Shown: positions 16,486 to 25,772 of the stretch, piece by piece
Layout: every line of letters starts with the position of its first letter
Numbering within the stretch: the stretch's first letter is position 1
Source: Chloroflexota bacterium
GTDB lineage: Bacteria > Chloroflexota > Anaerolineae > Anaerolineales > Anaerolineaceae
Assembly: GCA_012517865.1 (NCBI GenBank)
Contig: JAAYUC010000018.1
Location: forward strand, 1-64,000
Length of the DNA stretch: 64,000 nucleotides
Direction of reading: 5' to 3'
Made by a program: the position numbers and the translations under genes
The notes under the pieces: model-generated
Seen by the model: only the letters and a program-made list of their open reading frames with translations
The model's database searches: none
Told to the model about the DNA's origin: nothing

Positions 16486-17997
16486 TCAGAAACGGTAAAT
16501 ATCGCGATATTTGGTGTTTAAGTAGCGCAGATATGGTTCCGGGTCAATGGGTCCGCCTGTAATTCTCCGCACAAGGTCCAGAGGGTCATACCGGGCGGAA
16601 AGACTGTGCACATTTTGGCGCAGCCAGGCGAGAATCTGGCTGAAATCGCCCGCGGTCATCGCGTCCGGGATGCCGGGATAGTCCTGCAGCATTTTTTCCC
16701 ATAATTGCGCGGAAATTAGATTGCCGAGGGCGTAAGTGGGGAAGTACCCAATTAATCCACTTGACCAGTGGACGTCCTGCAGGACGCCGTTGGTGTCGTC
16801 CGGCGGCGTGATGCCAAGGTATTCCTGCATGCGGGTATTCCAGATTTCCGGCAGGTCCCGCGCGCGCAAGCTGCCGTCCAGCAGGCCGGTTTCAATCTCA
16901 AAGCGCAGCATGATGTGCATGTTGTAGGTGGCTTCATCCGCCTCGACTCGGATGAAGGAAGGTTCCACGCGGTTGATGCCGCGATAAAACTGCTCCAGAG
17001 TGATATTGCCAAGATGCTGCGGAAAGAGCATTTGCATCACCGGGAAGGCGAAGCGGCAGAATTCACGCGAGCGGCCGACCATATTTTCCCACAGTCGGGA
17101 TTGGGATTCGTGTATCGCATACGAGGCAGCCCGGTCCAGGCTGGTTTCCCGGTACTTGGGAGAGAGGCCCTGGTCGTAGAGCGCGTGTCCGGTCTCATGC
17201 ATCATGCTGAAGAGCGCGGACATGCCGTCTTTCTCAAGGAAACGGGTTGTAATGCGCACATCCCCGGCGCCAAAGCTGGTAGTAAAGGGGTGCGGCGCCA
17301 GGTCGAGGCGGCCGCGCTCCCAATCGTAGCCGAAGCGGCTGGCGATGAAGCTGCCAAGTTTGCGCTGGTCATCAAAGGGGTAATACTGCTTGACGAACGT
17401 GTTGTCTACCTGCTCGGAAGCCGCGATCGCGCGTAGCAGTTCCACCTGGCGCGGCCGCAGAGCTTCAAAAATCGCGCGGACGTCCGCCGTTTTCATGCCG
17501 GGTTCGTATTCTTCCAACAGCGCGTCATAGGGATGCTCGTAAGGCTGAAAGAGCTCGGCCTGCTGCCGACGCAGGTCAAAGATGTGGGTCAGATGCGGTT
17601 CAAAGCTCTTAAAATCATTGTCCTGACGCGCTTTCACCCACACTTCGTGGGCTGCCGAAGTGGCCAGCACAAACTCAATAATCTTTTCCCTGGGGATGCG
17701 CGCGCTGCGTTCAAAATTGCGCCTGGCCACTTTTATTTCCCGGGCGTACTCATCATCCGCGTCCAGGTCTGTCACCTCGGAGGCCAGGTCCGCAATCAGA
17801 GTGCCAAGTTCGTCGGACGTGCTCTTATCAAAAGCCAGTCCGGCAATTAACGCTGTCTGATTGCCGCGGTCCTCGGCGCCGCCGCGCGGCATATTCACCT
17901 GCTGGTCCCATTCCAGCAGCGCCTGTATGGAATTCAGTCGGCTGATTTCAGCGGTTATTTCCCGCAGTCTTTTTAATTTCTCTTCAGTGCCGGCCAT
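16486..17997 (-). CDS. M32 family carboxypeptidase
   Basis: The 503-residue product matches thermostable carboxypeptidase 1 in length and motifs. The zinc site is HETGH (residues 267-271) in the setting MMHETGHALYDQGL, and the family stretches ESQSRLWENMVGRS and IRVEADEATYNMHI are present. It is a cytoplasmic metallopeptidase that removes C-terminal residues. The ATG directly abuts the stop of the hydroxyacid dehydrogenase gene (TAAATG). It is the last gene of the long minus-strand run and is followed by a strong terminator. Confidence 0.96.
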   Translation of the reverse strand: MAGTEEKLKRLREITAEISRLNSIQALLEWDQQVNMPRGGAEDRGNQTALIAGLAFDKSTSDELGTLIADLASEVTDLDADDEYAREIKVARRNFERSARIPREKIIEFVLATSAAHEVWVKARQDNDFKSFEPHLTHIFDLRRQQAELFQPYEHPYDALLEEYEPGMKTADVRAIFEALRPRQVELLRAIAASEQVDNTFVKQYYPFDDQRKLGSFIASRFGYDWERGRLDLAPHPFTTSFGAGDVRITTRFLEKDGMSALFSMMHETGHALYDQGLSPKYRETSLDRAASYAIHESQSRLWENMVGRSREFCRFAFPVMQMLFPQHLGNITLEQFYRGINRVEPSFIRVEADEATYNMHIMLRFEIETGLLDGSLRARDLPEIWNTRMQEYLGITPPDDTNGVLQDVHWSSGLIGYFPTYALGNLISAQLWEKMLQDYPGIPDAMTAGDFSQILAWLRQNVHSLSARYDPLDLVRRITGGPIDPEPYLRYLNTKYRDIYRF

Positions 17998-18936
17998 TTA
18001 GCAAATCTTCCAGCGAAGAGGCAGACCATTCAGCGCGTTCAGCACTTCCGTGGAAATGTCTTCCGCAGCCCGCAGTTGGGCTTCGGCTGTCTGCGCGCCA
18101 ATATGTGGAGTGGCAATGACCTTGGGGTGCTTTATCAACTCAAAACTAACCGGCGGTTCTTTTTCGTAGACATCCAGAGCCGCGCCGCGCACTTTGCCGC
18201 TTTCCAGCGCGCGGAGCAGCGCTTCTTCATCGATAATGCCGCCGCGGGCAGCATCCACGATGAGAACGCCGTCCTTCATCCTGGCAAAGCAGGCGTCGTT
18301 GAACTGGTGCCTGTTCTGGTCGGTTAGCGGAGTGTGAATGGTAATGACATCAGCTCTTTCCAGCAGCGCTTCAAGGCTGACCGCCTCCACGCCGCGTTCG
18401 TGCATGTACACGGCGTCCCGGAAAGGATCGTGCGCGAGTACTTTCATGCCCAGGGCTGTCGCGTAACGGCTGACGACCTGGCCGATATTGCCAAAGCCGA
18501 CCACACCCAGCGTCTTCCCAAAGAGTTCAATGCCGTTAAAATCCTTCTTCAGCCACTGACCGGCTTTCATACTCGCATCAGCGCGGGGCAGTTCCCGCAC
18601 CAGAGCAAACATCATGCCCACCGCCAGTTCCGCTACCGCGATCGTGGTTGCGACGGCCGCGTTCACAACGGTTATCTGATGCGCTTTGGCTGCGTTCAAA
18701 TCGATATTGTCAACTCCGACACCCATGCGGCCGATCACCTTGAGGTTCTTTGCCGCTTCAATTACTTCCGCGGTCATTTTTGTACGCCCGCGTATGATGA
18801 TGGCATCATAATCGGGGATTATCTGCAGCAGTTCTGCTGCTTCTATTCCCTTCCTGTCATCCGCAATGTCGTTTTTGGTGAGAATCGCTTTTCCGTTGCT
18901 TTCCAGCCCATCAGTAATCAATACTTTCCATGCCAT
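17998..18936 (-). CDS. D-2-hydroxyacid dehydrogenase (3-phosphoglycerate dehydrogenase-like)
   Basis: The 312-residue protein has the D-isomer-specific dehydrogenase fold. The NAD site is GFGNIG at residues 147-152, and RMGVGVDNID and the catalytic-type His in ATPHIGAQT are present. It lacks the C-terminal ACT/ASB domains of long SerA, so it is a short type I-less form. The substrate could be 3-phosphoglycerate, glyoxylate or another 2-ketoacid; sequence by eye favours the phosphoglycerate dehydrogenase group. It is coupled to the M32 gene and lies 37 bp after selB. Confidence 0.9.
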   Translation of the reverse strand: MAWKVLITDGLESNGKAILTKNDIADDRKGIEAAELLQIIPDYDAIIIRGRTKMTAEVIEAAKNLKVIGRMGVGVDNIDLNAAKAHQITVVNAAVATTIAVAELAVGMMFALVRELPRADASMKAGQWLKKDFNGIELFGKTLGVVGFGNIGQVVSRYATALGMKVLAHDPFRDAVYMHERGVEAVSLEALLERADVITIHTPLTDQNRHQFNDACFARMKDGVLIVDAARGGIIDEEALLRALESGKVRGAALDVYEKEPPVSFELIKHPKVIATPHIGAQTAEAQLRAAEDISTEVLNALNGLPLRWKIC

Positions 18937-18973
18937 AGTTCTCTCCTATTAGTGGTTTGTTTGTTCTGTATTG

Positions 18974-20869
18974 TTATTTTACCTGTTTAAGCACCCGTAT
19001 GTCGCCTTTTCGGAGCGTCACGCCCATTTCATCCAGAAACTCCAGCAGCGCGGCCGCATATTTCCTGCTGGTACCAAAGTGGTCGCGGAATTCCGCCAGA
19101 GTCAGGCTTCCGCGCGCTTGAATATGAGCTTTTACCCAGGCGGTCATCTCCTGCACGGCTGACGGCGTGAACAATACCAGCCCTGAAGCCTGGACCAGGT
19201 CGCCAGCGGCTATCAGTGCTTCCATCAATTCAGGACCCAGCAGCGCGGAGACTTCTGAGGCATCCGGCGGCGAATAAGGGCTTTCAGCGAAGCGCTGCAG
19301 CAGGCTGGAAATTTGCGCGCGTTGGTCGGCAGTGAAACGAATTTCGTGGCTTGCCAGCGATATTAGCGCGCCCCGAACAGAGACTTCCCTGACAGCGCTT
19401 AATTTTACCAGCACCGCCTCAAAAAGCTGCGGCGGCAGCTTCAGGGCGGCGCGGAGGGATTCGCGGGACATACCCGGTTTGAGAGGATTGGCCGCGTGGA
19501 AATCTGACAGGGTTTTTAGAAGGCTGGCGCGAATTTGCTGCCAGGTTTCGTTTTCCATCAAAAGGCTGCGGACAGGTTCCTTCTCCGGCTGAAGCGTCAC
19601 GATGCTGCCCTCCGCGATCAGCCGGGCGCACAGCGCCAGGCCGGCCTGGGCATCCAGGCCCGCCCTGGCAACAGCCGCCTCACCCGTGGCTGCACGCAGC
19701 GCTTTCAGGCTTTGCAGCAGCACGTCAGCTTCTTTCCCGGAGAGCAGCCTTTCCAGGTTTTGCAGCACTGTCTCTTCGAAACGTTTGTGCAGGCGCGCGG
19801 GATGCGGCTCCAATACGATTCCACCGCCCAGGGTTTCCGCGGGCGAAGGCAGGCGAACAATCAGCCTGTCTCCGCGGGCAGCCACAACCGGACTGTCAAG
19901 TTTAATCTGAAGAAAGGCCTGCTCGCCGGGTTTCAAGATGTCTTTTCCCAACAGGCGCACATTTCCCGCTCTTTCCGCTGAACCAATAAAGATTTTTACT
20001 TGGGTATTGTGCCGCAGTTCAAACGGCGCATCCGGAAGATACCTGAAGTGCACATCAAGCAGCGCAGTCGGGCTGTATGTACCCGGCCTGGCAATGACAC
20101 TCCCGCGAATGAGCTGGCTTTTTTCAATTCCGACCAGGTTAAGTGCCGTCCTGGAGCCAGGGAAGGCTTTTTGCAACTTTTGGTTGTGAGTTTGCAGTCC
20201 ACGGATGCGTCCGTTGAGTCCCTCCGGTAGGCTCACCACTTCATCCCCCACCGAAAAACTGCCGTCCAACAGCGTTCCAGTCACAACGGTTCCAAAGCCT
20301 GTAAGCGAAAACACGCGGTCAATTGGTAGGCGCGGCCTGCCAAGGTCGGGTTTTGTGGCTGTGTTTTCCAGCAGCGTTTGCAGGTTTTCGAGCAGCGCCG
20401 GGATTCCGGCACCTGTTCGCGCGGAGACTTTGATGATCGGCGCGGAATCGAGGCTTGTGCCGCGCAGCGTTTCGCGCGCTTCAAGTTCCACCAGTTCCAG
20501 CCACTCCGGGTCGGATACCAGGTCGAGCTTGGTCAGCACCACCAGACCTCTGGTGATGTGCAGGAGGTCCAGAATGGCAAGGTGTTCCCGCGTTTGCGCG
20601 GCGACACCTTCATCGGCAGCGATAATGAGAAGAACGGCATCAATGCCCCCGATGCCCGCGAGCATATTGCCGATAAAATCGCGGTGACCGGGCACATCAA
20701 TGATGCCCACTTTTTCGCCGTTTGGGAGCGTGAGGGATGCGAAACCCAGGTCGATGGTCATCTCCCGCTCGCGCTCTTCTTTCAGGCGGTCGGGATTGAT
20801 GCCAGTCAGGGCGGTGACTAAAGTTGATTTGCCGTGGTCGACGTGCCCGGCAGTCCCAACAATGTGCAC
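18974..20869 (-). CDS. selB: Selenocysteine-specific elongation factor
   Basis: SelB delivers Sec-tRNA to UGA codons marked by a SECIS element. The best start is the GTG at 20869, 4 bp after the upstream stop, giving 632 residues that begin [18 protein letters not shown]; a longer frame to 21007 lies inside the upstream gene. GTPase motifs are [18 protein letters not shown] and TKLDLV, followed by EF-Tu-like domains 2 and 3 ([17 protein letters not shown]) and C-terminal winged helices that bind SECIS RNA. No selC tRNA, selA or obvious selenoprotein is seen in the window, so these must lie elsewhere if the system works. Confidence 0.96.
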   Translation of the reverse strand: MHIVGTAGHVDHGKSTLVTALTGINPDRLKEEREREMTIDLGFASLTLPNGEKVGIIDVPGHRDFIGNMLAGIGGIDAVLLIIAADEGVAAQTREHLAILDLLHITRGLVVLTKLDLVSDPEWLELVELEARETLRGTSLDSAPIIKVSARTGAGIPALLENLQTLLENTATKPDLGRPRLPIDRVFSLTGFGTVVTGTLLDGSFSVGDEVVSLPEGLNGRIRGLQTHNQKLQKAFPGSRTALNLVGIEKSQLIRGSVIARPGTYSPTALLDVHFRYLPDAPFELRHNTQVKIFIGSAERAGNVRLLGKDILKPGEQAFLQIKLDSPVVAARGDRLIVRLPSPAETLGGGIVLEPHPARLHKRFEETVLQNLERLLSGKEADVLLQSLKALRAATGEAAVARAGLDAQAGLALCARLIAEGSIVTLQPEKEPVRSLLMENETWQQIRASLLKTLSDFHAANPLKPGMSRESLRAALKLPPQLFEAVLVKLSAVREVSVRGALISLASHEIRFTADQRAQISSLLQRFAESPYSPPDASEVSALLGPELMEALIAAGDLVQASGLVLFTPSAVQEMTAWVKAHIQARGSLTLAEFRDHFGTSRKYAAALLEFLDEMGVTLRKGDIRVLKQVK

Positions 20870-20873
20870 GGAA

Positions 20874-22067
20874 CTACTGGGCTTTCTTCTCCGCCAGCGG
20901 AGCCATGCTCTGAATGGATTCCTGGTAAGCGCCCAAAATATTCTGAACAAACCTGAAGGTTTCGCGGGTGAGCTTATCCAGGTCGTCGCGGGTTCGGACG
21001 GAAGCATCTTTGACCGCTTCCAGGTCTTCGCGCGCGGCGTTCAACTGCTGATTGATGATGCGCAGCTGCTCTTCCTGACCGAGCAGGTAGTTCGTCCAGC
21101 GCTTCAGGTCGTCCGCTTTAAAAGAATTCCATTCCTGTCGGAAGCGTTCGTCATTCAATCGCTGAATTTCGCTGATTTCGTTGATGCGCCGTTCAAAACG
21201 GGCAATGACTTCCTCGGCGCCGCTGATGGATTTATCTACCGCTTTTCTGGCGTTTTCCAGTTCGTCCAACTGGGAATTAAGGTTAATGTTGACCTTGTCA
21301 ATATCTGCGAAACGTTTTTCCCATTCGCGGAAAGTCTTTTCCTTGTCCAGGAGGGCGCTGTTGACTTTCTCAATGAAGACGGACTGGGCTTCTTTTCGGT
21401 CTTTCTCAAATGTTTGAAGTTCCGCGATGCGCATATCCAGGGTCCGGAAGGTATCGCTGAAGACATCGAAGCGGCTGCGGGTCTCTTCCACGCGCTTACG
21501 GTGGGCGACCAATTCACCCTGGAAGTCGTTTAGGCGCTTATTCTCCTGGCGGTAGTTTTCTTCCAACAGATGCAAGGAGCGGCGGTATTCTTCATCAAAG
21601 CGGCTCACTTCCTGAATTTTGACCTTCAGCTCCTCCAGCAATCTGGCAAGGCGGGCATCTTCCACTTTATTGGCTTTGATTTCGTTCCGGATTGGTTCGA
21701 ATTGTTCAGAAAATTGATAGACCTCGTTGAGTGACCTTCTGATGGTGTTTGTCTCCAACTTAATACGTTTGACGGCTTCGTTTAAATTCATTTCCGCGCG
21801 TTCGTTCACGTCGCGCACCTGTTTTGTCAGGTCGATGTTCAGGCGCTCGATGCGGTTGTCATATTTATCCAGGCTGGCAAGTTGATTCTTTAATGCACTG
21901 ATTTCCTGCTCCAGTTCTTTCATCTGTTTTCGCAGGGCGATATTCTCACTCTCCAGCCCTGTCAGGCGGTTTTGCAGCGCGGCCAGGTTGGTCTTATCGT
22001 TGCGGCGTTCGTTATCCAGCCACTCCACTCTTTTTTCAAGTTGTTCAAAACTTGTAATTTCGTCCAT
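20874..22067 (-). CDS. Long coiled-coil protein of unknown function
   Basis: The 397-residue product is almost wholly helical coiled coil, rich in Glu, Lys, Arg, Leu and Gln with heptad patterns from about residue 5 to 380. It has no signal peptide or transmembrane helix and no cysteine, so it is probably cytoplasmic and structural. No catalytic motif is visible. Its stop lies 4 bp before the GTG of selB, so the two are coupled. A minus-strand TATAAT at 22107-22102, 34 bp before its ATG, could give this pair its own internal promoter. It is not a recognised family to me. Confidence 0.75.
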   Translation of the reverse strand: MDEITSFEQLEKRVEWLDNERRNDKTNLAALQNRLTGLESENIALRKQMKELEQEISALKNQLASLDKYDNRIERLNIDLTKQVRDVNERAEMNLNEAVKRIKLETNTIRRSLNEVYQFSEQFEPIRNEIKANKVEDARLARLLEELKVKIQEVSRFDEEYRRSLHLLEENYRQENKRLNDFQGELVAHRKRVEETRSRFDVFSDTFRTLDMRIAELQTFEKDRKEAQSVFIEKVNSALLDKEKTFREWEKRFADIDKVNINLNSQLDELENARKAVDKSISGAEEVIARFERRINEISEIQRLNDERFRQEWNSFKADDLKRWTNYLLGQEEQLRIINQQLNAAREDLEAVKDASVRTRDDLDKLTRETFRFVQNILGAYQESIQSMAPLAEKKAQ

Positions 22068-22126
22068 TTTTCACCTGTTCCGTATTGGGTTCTTGTACCT
22101 GATTATACACATTTCCCACAGCGGTC

Positions 22127-23545
22127 TTACGGCATGGGAACAAGCTGGCTGAAGGGAGAAAGTATCTCTAAGAAGCGCGGCACCAGTATCTGTGTGGACA
22201 GGCCCATGGTTAGCATCAACAAAAAGAGCGCTGCCATCAGGATGACAAAACCGGTCTTTTCTCGCACGGGGAGGGATTCAACAGCATCAGGTTTTTCGAG
22301 GGAGAATACCCGCATTAAGCGGGCAGCATTAATCAGCAAGCCAAGGCTGCCGGCAAGAACCCATCCCAGCAAATGCGGGTCCAGCCGGGCGGTCAGCAGC
22401 CAGAGCATTTGCTTGTGTGGGAAAAGCGGTAAAAGCGGCAGACCCAGCAGACTGAATGTTCCAATGAGTATCCCTCCGGTGACAAGCGGCCTTCTTTTGA
22501 ACAGACCCTCCTGGGCTTTGTAGTCCAGCGCCTCTGGATGCTGGTGCTGAGTCAGTGCCGAAAGCGCAAGGCCGACGACAGCATAGCTCAGGACGCGCGG
22601 AACAAAGAGCATTGCCAGATAATTCAAGCCTCCGGTGCGGGCAAGGCCGATGGCCAGCAGGGAATAGCCGGTTTCAAACAGTATCAGATACCCGAAAGCT
22701 TTACCCAAATTGTTTTGAACAGCGGAAAGCAGTCCGGCGACCGCGATCATAATCACCCCAATCCACCGCAGGCCGCTAAAAAGCACGGGCAGATTGCGCA
22801 GCCAGGCATATTGGTCCAGAAAATGAAGCAGAAAAACGGAAAGCGCGCTCTGCAGAGCGGCGAGCAGAAAACTTAATGCCCAGGGGTGGCTTTTTTCGCT
22901 GATCATGGGTATCCAGGAATGGAAAGGGAAAGCCCCAATCCACAGCGCGAAGCCAAAAAGAACCAGCATCGCTGAGCGTACAATCAGCGGATTCGCGGAT
23001 GGGGCGGAGCCAATGCCGGAAAGCATCCAACCGGTAAGCAAAATCAGCGGCAGCGCCAGCGTTTGAAAAACCAGATAGCGCAGTACTCCGCGCTCAGTAC
23101 GCACCCCCCGCGGTGAAAGCAGCGGTATGCTGAGCAGGGCAATCAGTTCTATGAATACCGCGGCATAGAGGAATGGGTTCACGGAAAGAGTTGCAATCCA
23201 CAGGACGCTAATTCCAAGCGAGAGGACATTAAACCACAGGCTCGGCCTAAAAAGCGTGCTTCCAAGATTCCATAGGAAGGTGATGCCGTACAATAAGGCA
23301 ACCATGGTCAGCTGGCTGCCTGTGATTTGCAGGCTTCTGCCGAAAATTACCAGCGTGCTCGCGATTTCCAGACGCCGGTCGGGCAGAAGGAAACTCAGGT
23401 CGCGCGGAAAAATCAGTGCCAGCACCGCGAGCAGCAAGCTGAAAACAGAAGCAAGGATGCCGGATAGTATGGGTTTTTTGCGCGTAAAAACCAGGAGTAG
23501 CGCAAATCCGAGCGGGATAACAATCCATATCAGCGGAGTGCTCAT
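22127..23545 (-). CDS. Complex I NuoN/M-like proton-conducting membrane subunit
   Basis: The 472-residue protein has about 14 hydrophobic helices and looks like the antiporter-like subunits of Complex I, Mrp and group 4 hydrogenases. The conserved Glu of helix 5 is present in VFIELIALLSIPLL, and FHSWIPMISEKSHP matches the FHxWLPxAH-type loop before the helix 7 Lys. It probably moves H+ or Na+. The ATG overlaps the upstream gene stop by 4 bases. No hydrophilic NADH, ferredoxin or hydrogenase subunit lies in the window, so its electron partner is unknown. Confidence 0.85.
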   Translation of the reverse strand: MSTPLIWIVIPLGFALLLVFTRKKPILSGILASVFSLLLAVLALIFPRDLSFLLPDRRLEIASTLVIFGRSLQITGSQLTMVALLYGITFLWNLGSTLFRPSLWFNVLSLGISVLWIATLSVNPFLYAAVFIELIALLSIPLLSPRGVRTERGVLRYLVFQTLALPLILLTGWMLSGIGSAPSANPLIVRSAMLVLFGFALWIGAFPFHSWIPMISEKSHPWALSFLLAALQSALSVFLLHFLDQYAWLRNLPVLFSGLRWIGVIMIAVAGLLSAVQNNLGKAFGYLILFETGYSLLAIGLARTGGLNYLAMLFVPRVLSYAVVGLALSALTQHQHPEALDYKAQEGLFKRRPLVTGGILIGTFSLLGLPLLPLFPHKQMLWLLTARLDPHLLGWVLAGSLGLLINAARLMRVFSLEKPDAVESLPVREKTGFVILMAALFLLMLTMGLSTQILVPRFLEILSPFSQLVPMP

Positions 23546-24144
23546 GGTTCTCTCAACTCCGCGTCCTTAATCACGAAGAAGGCGCCAACCAAGGCCAGGC
23601 CCAGGTTCACCCCGGCAAAGAGCGCTTCGAGGAGGATGGAAAGTTCCAGGCTGGCATAGAGCAATTCCACGCCGGAAAGGAAGGTAAGAAGTCCGATGAT
23701 GACATAAAATGGTTCGGAAATCATGCTTGCCTGGAGCAGTCCCAGCACCGCCAGGCCAAACACAGCGAGCAGAATCGGCAGCGAAGTCTGTGGGAATACG
23801 AGCGACTGTAAACTGGGTGTAAATACAGCCAGGAAAGCAACAGCGAATAATCCAGCTGCCAGCCTGAAAACTTCCCCCGCGCTAAATTTGAAAAAGCCCG
23901 TCACTTTGCGCACTTCTCCTTCGGTGATGAGGGAAAGGAAGAGGGTCAGGGTCACCATCCAGCCAACTAAAAGCTTGACCACTGCCAGACTGGCAGGGCG
24001 CACCGTGCAGAGCAGCACAAATACTGCCAGGTACTGAACCGTGAGGGCTGCCGCGTTGACAATCCAGACGCGTCGGGTGAGATTGGTTCCAGCTGCCAGA
24101 AGGGCCAGTACCGCTGGAATGTACATCCAGGCCGCGCTGTTCAT
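23542..24144 (-). CDS. Small Complex I-module membrane protein (HyfE/NuoK-like)
   Basis: From the ATG at 24144, which overlaps the upstream stop (ATGA), the product has 200 residues and about seven hydrophobic helices. Order in the cluster and size suggest the HyfE/MnhC/NuoK-like position between two large antiporter-like subunits. Sequence alone does not prove it. The conserved helix-borne acidic residue may be the Glu in FLSGVELLYASLELS. The longer frame from 24201 has no support. Confidence 0.65.
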   Translation of the reverse strand: MNSAAWMYIPAVLALLAAGTNLTRRVWIVNAAALTVQYLAVFVLLCTVRPASLAVVKLLVGWMVTLTLFLSLITEGEVRKVTGFFKFSAGEVFRLAAGLFAVAFLAVFTPSLQSLVFPQTSLPILLAVFGLAVLGLLQASMISEPFYVIIGLLTFLSGVELLYASLELSILLEALFAGVNLGLALVGAFFVIKDAELREP

Positions 24145-25751
24145 GGGGTCACCCCCGAAAGGAAAAGTGTAATCAGGACGGCCAGGAACACAAGCGACCA
24201 AAGGATGCCGCCTTCACTGTCCATAATCTGGTTAACAAGACCCACAAGTGCGGCAAAGCGTTCCAACAACCAGGCAAATGCCTGATAGAGCCACCGCAAG
24301 CTGAGCACTTGTTGGAATGATTTAAGTAAAAAATTCCACAGGCGGAAAAACGGCAGGTTGTTCGCGATACTGGACAGCGGCAACCTGGCCGCCCATTTGC
24401 GATAAAGGAAGGTGCCAAGAAGGGTTAGAGCCAGGCTGGCAAGGCTTGCCCACCAGACTCCCAGGGTCAGAATGCCCGGCCATCCGGCCAGCCCGATGAT
24501 GATGATGGTCTGGACAATCAGAATAAGACCCAGCGGATAGGTAATGCGGGCGTGTTTTTCAAGGCCGGTAACCGTGCCGCTGATTTCAAAAGCGTGGCGT
24601 ATAAAACCAAGCACCAGGAGGGCGTGCGAAAGGAGCATGACTGCTCCACTGAGCGTGAACTTCTCCCCGAGCAAACCGTTCCAACCGCTGGCTGCGAGCG
24701 TGTAAGGCAGAGCGCTTAGGCCAATCAGACCGAGCAGCGGGAGAAAACGAATGCGCCGGATGGGTGGGTCGAAAAGAAAAAGCACCCCACCGCTCAGCAA
24801 AAGAGCGACGCCCCAAACCCGGCTGGTTTCCGCGCGGTCATTCAACGCGCAGGTAATCGCAAAGGACGCCAGAGCGACAATCCAAAAAGGGAGGGTTTCG
24901 TGCTGGCTTTTGCCGGTCAGCCACATGGCGGAAGCATAGAGCGCGGCAATGCTCGCGAGTACCAGCAGGAGAGTGTGCAAGCTGCTTTTAGCGGGCAAAA
25001 AACCCTCTGGAAGCCGCGCGATGAGCGCCAGGCTGGAAGCAACCGGCGCCAGGCGGATAAGCAGCGCCGAGCCCTGTTTGGCGGTTCTGCTGTTCAGCGC
25101 GGGCAAGTTCAGGGGCAGTACTCCCAGACGCAATCCGGCTGCCAAAAGGAAATAGATGCCGGCGTTCTGGGGTATCTGTGCCAGTCCGAAGGCGGGCAAG
25201 GTTTTCCAGCCTGCCACTGTTCCTGCCGCGAGGGCTATCACGCTCAGGATGCGCACACTTAGAAAACCTGCCAGTCCGGCGTCTGTGTTTCGTTCAGGAC
25301 GGTTCTGATAGAGGTGAATGAACTCGATGGTATCGATGACCACCCAGGCAAACATCAAAGTGAGCGGGTCGCCGGCCAGCAGCCCCACCAAATTAAGGGC
25401 AGTAATCGCGATCGCGCCTGCCCAGGAATCTGGGGATGACGGCAAAAAGCTGCGGGTGGAATCCGTCAGGATTACCGCCGTGCAAAGCGTCACCAGGGAA
25501 ACAGCGTACGGCCAGTTTTCATAATTGATCGCGAGGCTGGGGGCTGAATAAAAAAGGGCGTCGGGTTTCCACGGCGGCAGTGCGAAATCCAATGGTAGGT
25601 AGAGCCTGAGCACAAAAAAAGCCAGCCAGGCAGCCAACGCGCTGATTAAGGCGATCATCCAGGCGCGCGAAACCTTGGGTTTTACGGCGTTGAAGATTGT
25701 GATGGCAGCCGACGCAGCCAGCAGCACCAGGATGAGCAGGGGGATTACCAC
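24141..25751 (-). CDS. Complex I NuoL/M-like membrane subunit, divergent
   Basis: The 536-residue product has about 14-15 hydrophobic helices. It resembles antiporter-like subunits in overall layout, with AGDPLTLMFAWVVIDTIEF at the usual helix 5 place, which keeps a Glu. The FHxWLP loop is not recognisable; the equivalent stretch reads LGVLPLNLPALNSR. It may thus be a degenerate subunit or a distinct branch. The start is GTG with GAGGA close upstream. It begins 21 bp after the dihydropyrimidinase gene and starts a three-gene overlapping block. Confidence 0.75.
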   Translation of the reverse strand: MVIPLLILVLLAASAAITIFNAVKPKVSRAWMIALISALAAWLAFFVLRLYLPLDFALPPWKPDALFYSAPSLAINYENWPYAVSLVTLCTAVILTDSTRSFLPSSPDSWAGAIAITALNLVGLLAGDPLTLMFAWVVIDTIEFIHLYQNRPERNTDAGLAGFLSVRILSVIALAAGTVAGWKTLPAFGLAQIPQNAGIYFLLAAGLRLGVLPLNLPALNSRTAKQGSALLIRLAPVASSLALIARLPEGFLPAKSSLHTLLLVLASIAALYASAMWLTGKSQHETLPFWIVALASFAITCALNDRAETSRVWGVALLLSGGVLFLFDPPIRRIRFLPLLGLIGLSALPYTLAASGWNGLLGEKFTLSGAVMLLSHALLVLGFIRHAFEISGTVTGLEKHARITYPLGLILIVQTIIIIGLAGWPGILTLGVWWASLASLALTLLGTFLYRKWAARLPLSSIANNLPFFRLWNFLLKSFQQVLSLRWLYQAFAWLLERFAALVGLVNQIMDSEGGILWSLVFLAVLITLFLSGVTP

Positions 25752-25772
25752 AAGTCCTCAGCAAGAAACAAT

